From: JAEZKC01 sp046538945
GTDB lineage: Bacteria > Fibrobacterota > Chitinivibrionia > Chitinivibrionales > Chitinispirillaceae
Assembly (NCBI GenBank): GCA_046538945.1
Contig: JBKHHW010000152.1
Location: 1-7,727, forward strand
Reading direction: 5' to 3'
DNA length: 7,727 bases
Shown piece by piece: positions 5,841 to 7,727 of this stretch. The translations under genes and the position numbers were made by a program. The notes under the pieces are model-generated. The model made no database searches. It worked only from the letters and a program-made list of their open reading frames with translations, and was not told the origin of the DNA. Position 1 is the first letter of the stretch, and each line of letters starts with the position of its first letter.

Positions 5841-7595
5841 GTGAACAGATTGCGGCAGAAAGTAAGGCGGGAACTGTTCGGAGAGCCAATTTCTCCCGGA
5901 GTAGCAATGGGAGATGCTCTTCTGTACAAACCGATCGCCCTGGACGCTCTGGAGATGAACAGTTTTCCCGTGGATGATGTACAGAAGGAATTCAGCAGAC
6001 TCGAATACGCCCTTGCAAAAAGCAGAGATCAGCTCAACCAGATCTTCGACAGACTTCGGGAAAAGAACAGTCCTGAAATTGGTGAAATATTCAAAGTACA
6101 GATGCAGCTTCTGGATGACCAGTCGTTTCTCAATGAGCTCAAACGAATGGTCCGGGCCCAGAAGATGAACCTGGAGCATGTAATTGCCAGTCAGATGAGA
6201 GTTCTTGAAACCCGGTTCAAGTCTATCCAGGATGAGACGCTCAGGACGAAGTTTCTCGACATCCAGGATGTCTACCACCGCATTCTGCGCAATCTCCTTG
6301 AGATCGAACATGTCAGGACCAACCCCATGCAGCGGATCGACAAACCTGTCATTTTTGTTTCAGAAAAACTTCTGCCCTCCGATGTGGCGCTTCTGGATTT
6401 CACAAAAATACTGGGGATTATCATAGAAGAGGGAAGCCGCCTTTCCCATGTGGCGGTCATGTCCAAGTCTCTGGGCATTCCGGCCATAATACGCGCTCCC
6501 GGAGCAGGCACTCTGATCCGTACCGGTGATCCGGTCATTGTGGACGGCTACAACGGGAAGGTTCTGGTTTACCCCGAAGTTTCCGAGACATCCAGCTATA
6601 AAGAAAAACGGGAATATTTCCTCACAAGCAGCCGCCCCAAAAACCACCGTCAGAGCAGAGTATGCCAAACCACGGACGGCAAAAGAATTCACCTGGAAGC
6701 CAATATAGGCTCGGTAAAGGAGGCCGAGACCGCCGTGGCCTACGGGGCCGAAGGAGTGGGGCTGCTCCGCACGGAGCTCTTCTATTTGTCCGCAGCTCAC
6801 CAGCCCTCTCTTGAGGAGGAACGGGATTTCTACAGAAAAATCATCGGCATCCTTAAAAGAAGACCGCTTACCATAAGGCTTCTGGACCTGGGAGCGGACA
6901 AATCGCTTCCCTTCCTTAAAACCTACGAGGAGGAGAATCCGCAGCTGGGTACCAGAGGTATCCGCTACCTTCTGCGCAATCCCGACCTCTTCTACCGTCA
7001 TGTGAAGGCGATTGTGTCTGTATGCAGGCTGACCCCGGTCAAAATCGTGATTCCTTTCGTGGCCATCCTGGATGATCTGGAAAAGGCACTGGATATGATT
7101 TACCGCGCCTGCACCGAGCTGCAGATCAAAAAGGAGCACCTCAAGATCGGCATAATGGTGGAGATACCCTCCGTGGCGTTGTCACTCAGATCATTTTTCT
7201 CCAGAGTATCCTTTGTTAATTTGGGAACCAACGATCTCGCCCAGTACCTCTTCGCAGCCAGCAGAGAGGACAGCGGTCTTGAAGACTACCGTCAGATCAT
7301 GCACCCGGTTATTCTCCGTCTGATCCGCAATGTGGTGTCGGCTGCAAAATTCAAAGACAAAGATGTGTCGGTCTGCGGTGAAGCGGCATCAGATCCGCTC
7401 ATGGCCGCTCTTCTGGTGGGAGCGGGAGTCACTTCCTTCTCCATGCAGGCACAGTCCATACCGGTAGTGCGGGAAACCGTATCCCGCTGGTCCTTTACCG
7501 ATCTGCATAAACTGGTCAGAAAAGCTCTCTCTCTGGACAACAGCAGCGAAGTGATGGAGCTTCTTGCCGAAGCCGCCGAGCATATACGGAAGTAG
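5841..7595 (+). CDS. ptsI: Phosphoenolpyruvate-protein phosphotransferase, PTS enzyme I
   Basis: Enzyme I takes phosphate from PEP onto a His and passes it to HPr, starting the sugar phosphotransferase cascade in the cytoplasm. From the GTG at 5841 the protein has 584 residues, normal for the family. The N-terminal domain starts at GEPISPGVAMG (about 14) and includes the helical HPr-binding part (about 45-150). The phospho-His203 lies in GSRLSHVAVMSKSLGIPAI; the usual Thr before SH is Leu. The PEP-binding barrel follows: Arg310 (LLRTE), Arg346 (IRLLDLGADK), Arg372 (NPQLGTRGIR), Glu441 (MVEIP), GTNDL at 462-466, Arg475 and the catalytic Cys512 (VCGE). There is no GAF domain, so it is not PtsP. 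The frame stays open to a TTG at 5733, but those residues are Arg-rich and unlike enzyme I. No ptsH, hprK or sugar permease lies nearby. A tandem repeat starts right after the TAG. Confidence 0.92.
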   Translation: MNRLRQKVRRELFGEPISPGVAMGDALLYKPIALDALEMNSFPVDDVQKEFSRLEYALAKSRDQLNQIFDRLREKNSPEIGEIFKVQMQLLDDQSFLNELKRMVRAQKMNLEHVIASQMRVLETRFKSIQDETLRTKFLDIQDVYHRILRNLLEIEHVRTNPMQRIDKPVIFVSEKLLPSDVALLDFTKILGIIIEEGSRLSHVAVMSKSLGIPAIIRAPGAGTLIRTGDPVIVDGYNGKVLVYPEVSETSSYKEKREYFLTSSRPKNHRQSRVCQTTDGKRIHLEANIGSVKEAETAVAYGAEGVGLLRTELFYLSAAHQPSLEEERDFYRKIIGILKRRPLTIRLLDLGADKSLPFLKTYEEENPQLGTRGIRYLLRNPDLFYRHVKAIVSVCRLTPVKIVIPFVAILDDLEKALDMIYRACTELQIKKEHLKIGIMVEIPSVALSLRSFFSRVSFVNLGTNDLAQYLFAASREDSGLEDYRQIMHPVILRLIRNVVSAAKFKDKDVSVCGEAASDPLMAALLVGAGVTSFSMQAQSIPVVRETVSRWSFTDLHKLVRKALSLDNSSEVMELLAEAAEHIRK

Positions 7596-7727
7596 CGTTT
7601 ACCGGTTTACCGGTTTACCGTTCACCGTTTACCGTTCACCGTTTACCGTTCACCGTTCACCGTTTACCGTTCACCGTTTACCGTTCACCGTTTACCGTTC
7701 ACCGTTTACCGTTTTCCGTTCACCGTT
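7596..7727 (+). repeat. Tandem 7-bp repeat array (CGTTYAC), continuing past the window
   Basis: The array begins at the first base after the ptsI stop: 18 full units and a partial one fill 132 bases. The unit is CGTTTAC or CGTTCAC; units 2 and 3 have an extra G (CGGTTTAC), and unit 17 is CGTTTTC. From unit 4 onward the T and C types nearly alternate, so the higher-order period is 14 bp (CGTTCACCGTTTAC), broken once by two C units (7647-7660). There are no spacers, so it is not a CRISPR. No reading frame or terminator is evident in it. Confidence 0.95.

Noticed and set aside
5718..6311. 197-codon minus-strand open frame over the ptsI 5' end
   Set aside because: It overlaps the conserved N-terminal domain of enzyme I; its translation has no known motif.
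6360..7139. 259-codon open frame on the minus strand inside ptsI
   Set aside because: It is fully antisense to conserved enzyme I motifs, with no ribosome site or recognisable domain.
7596..7727. CRISPR array
   Set aside because: The repeats are 7 bp, contiguous, without spacers, and there are no cas genes.

Overview
The window carries seven protein-coding genes, all complete, on both strands. The order is a secreted cellulase-type glycosidase (-), a small predicted outer-membrane protein (+), a PLP-dependent deaminase/desulfhydrase-family enzyme (+), a single-domain cupin (-), a METTL20-like protein methyltransferase (-), an archaemetzincin zinc protease (-), and PTS enzyme I (+). A tandem 7-bp repeat array begins directly after the enzyme I stop codon and runs off the window end.

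Organism: a Gram-negative, probably fibre-degrading bacterium. The glycosidase joins a signal peptide, a GH5 catalytic domain, an InlB-like repeat, a CBM4/9-type binding module and a C-terminal domain of the type IX secretion sorting type. That architecture is typical of the Fibrobacteres-Chlorobi-Bacteroidetes supergroup, and the module order recalls Fibrobacterota. The small gene at 2269 encodes a probable beta-barrel with a terminal Phe, which also implies an outer membrane. The phylum call is inference.

Layout: 1-37 holds a GC-rich hairpin downstream of the glycosidase. The 2000-2268 interval separates the divergent glycosidase and outer-membrane genes and contains a good promoter for the glycosidase next to a dyad that looks like an operator. 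The PLP enzyme and the cupin converge, and their stop codons lie in the two arms of one perfect 9-bp hairpin. The 4242-4398 interval contains no gene but has small repeat elements. The archaemetzincin and methyltransferase genes (5626 down to 4399) are 22 bp apart and look like an operon. The cupin may be its last member. The 5627-5840 interval is a divergent leader region with a hairpin before the likely GTG start of ptsI.

No single pathway links all the genes; this looks like ordinary chromosome. The most unusual elements are the heptamer array after ptsI, which shares an exact 12-mer with a short sequence just after the methyltransferase stop in the same sense relative to the gene, and the pairing of an archaemetzincin with a protein-lysine methyltransferase homologue. 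I see no phage, transposase, toxin-antitoxin, CRISPR, tRNA or rRNA gene.
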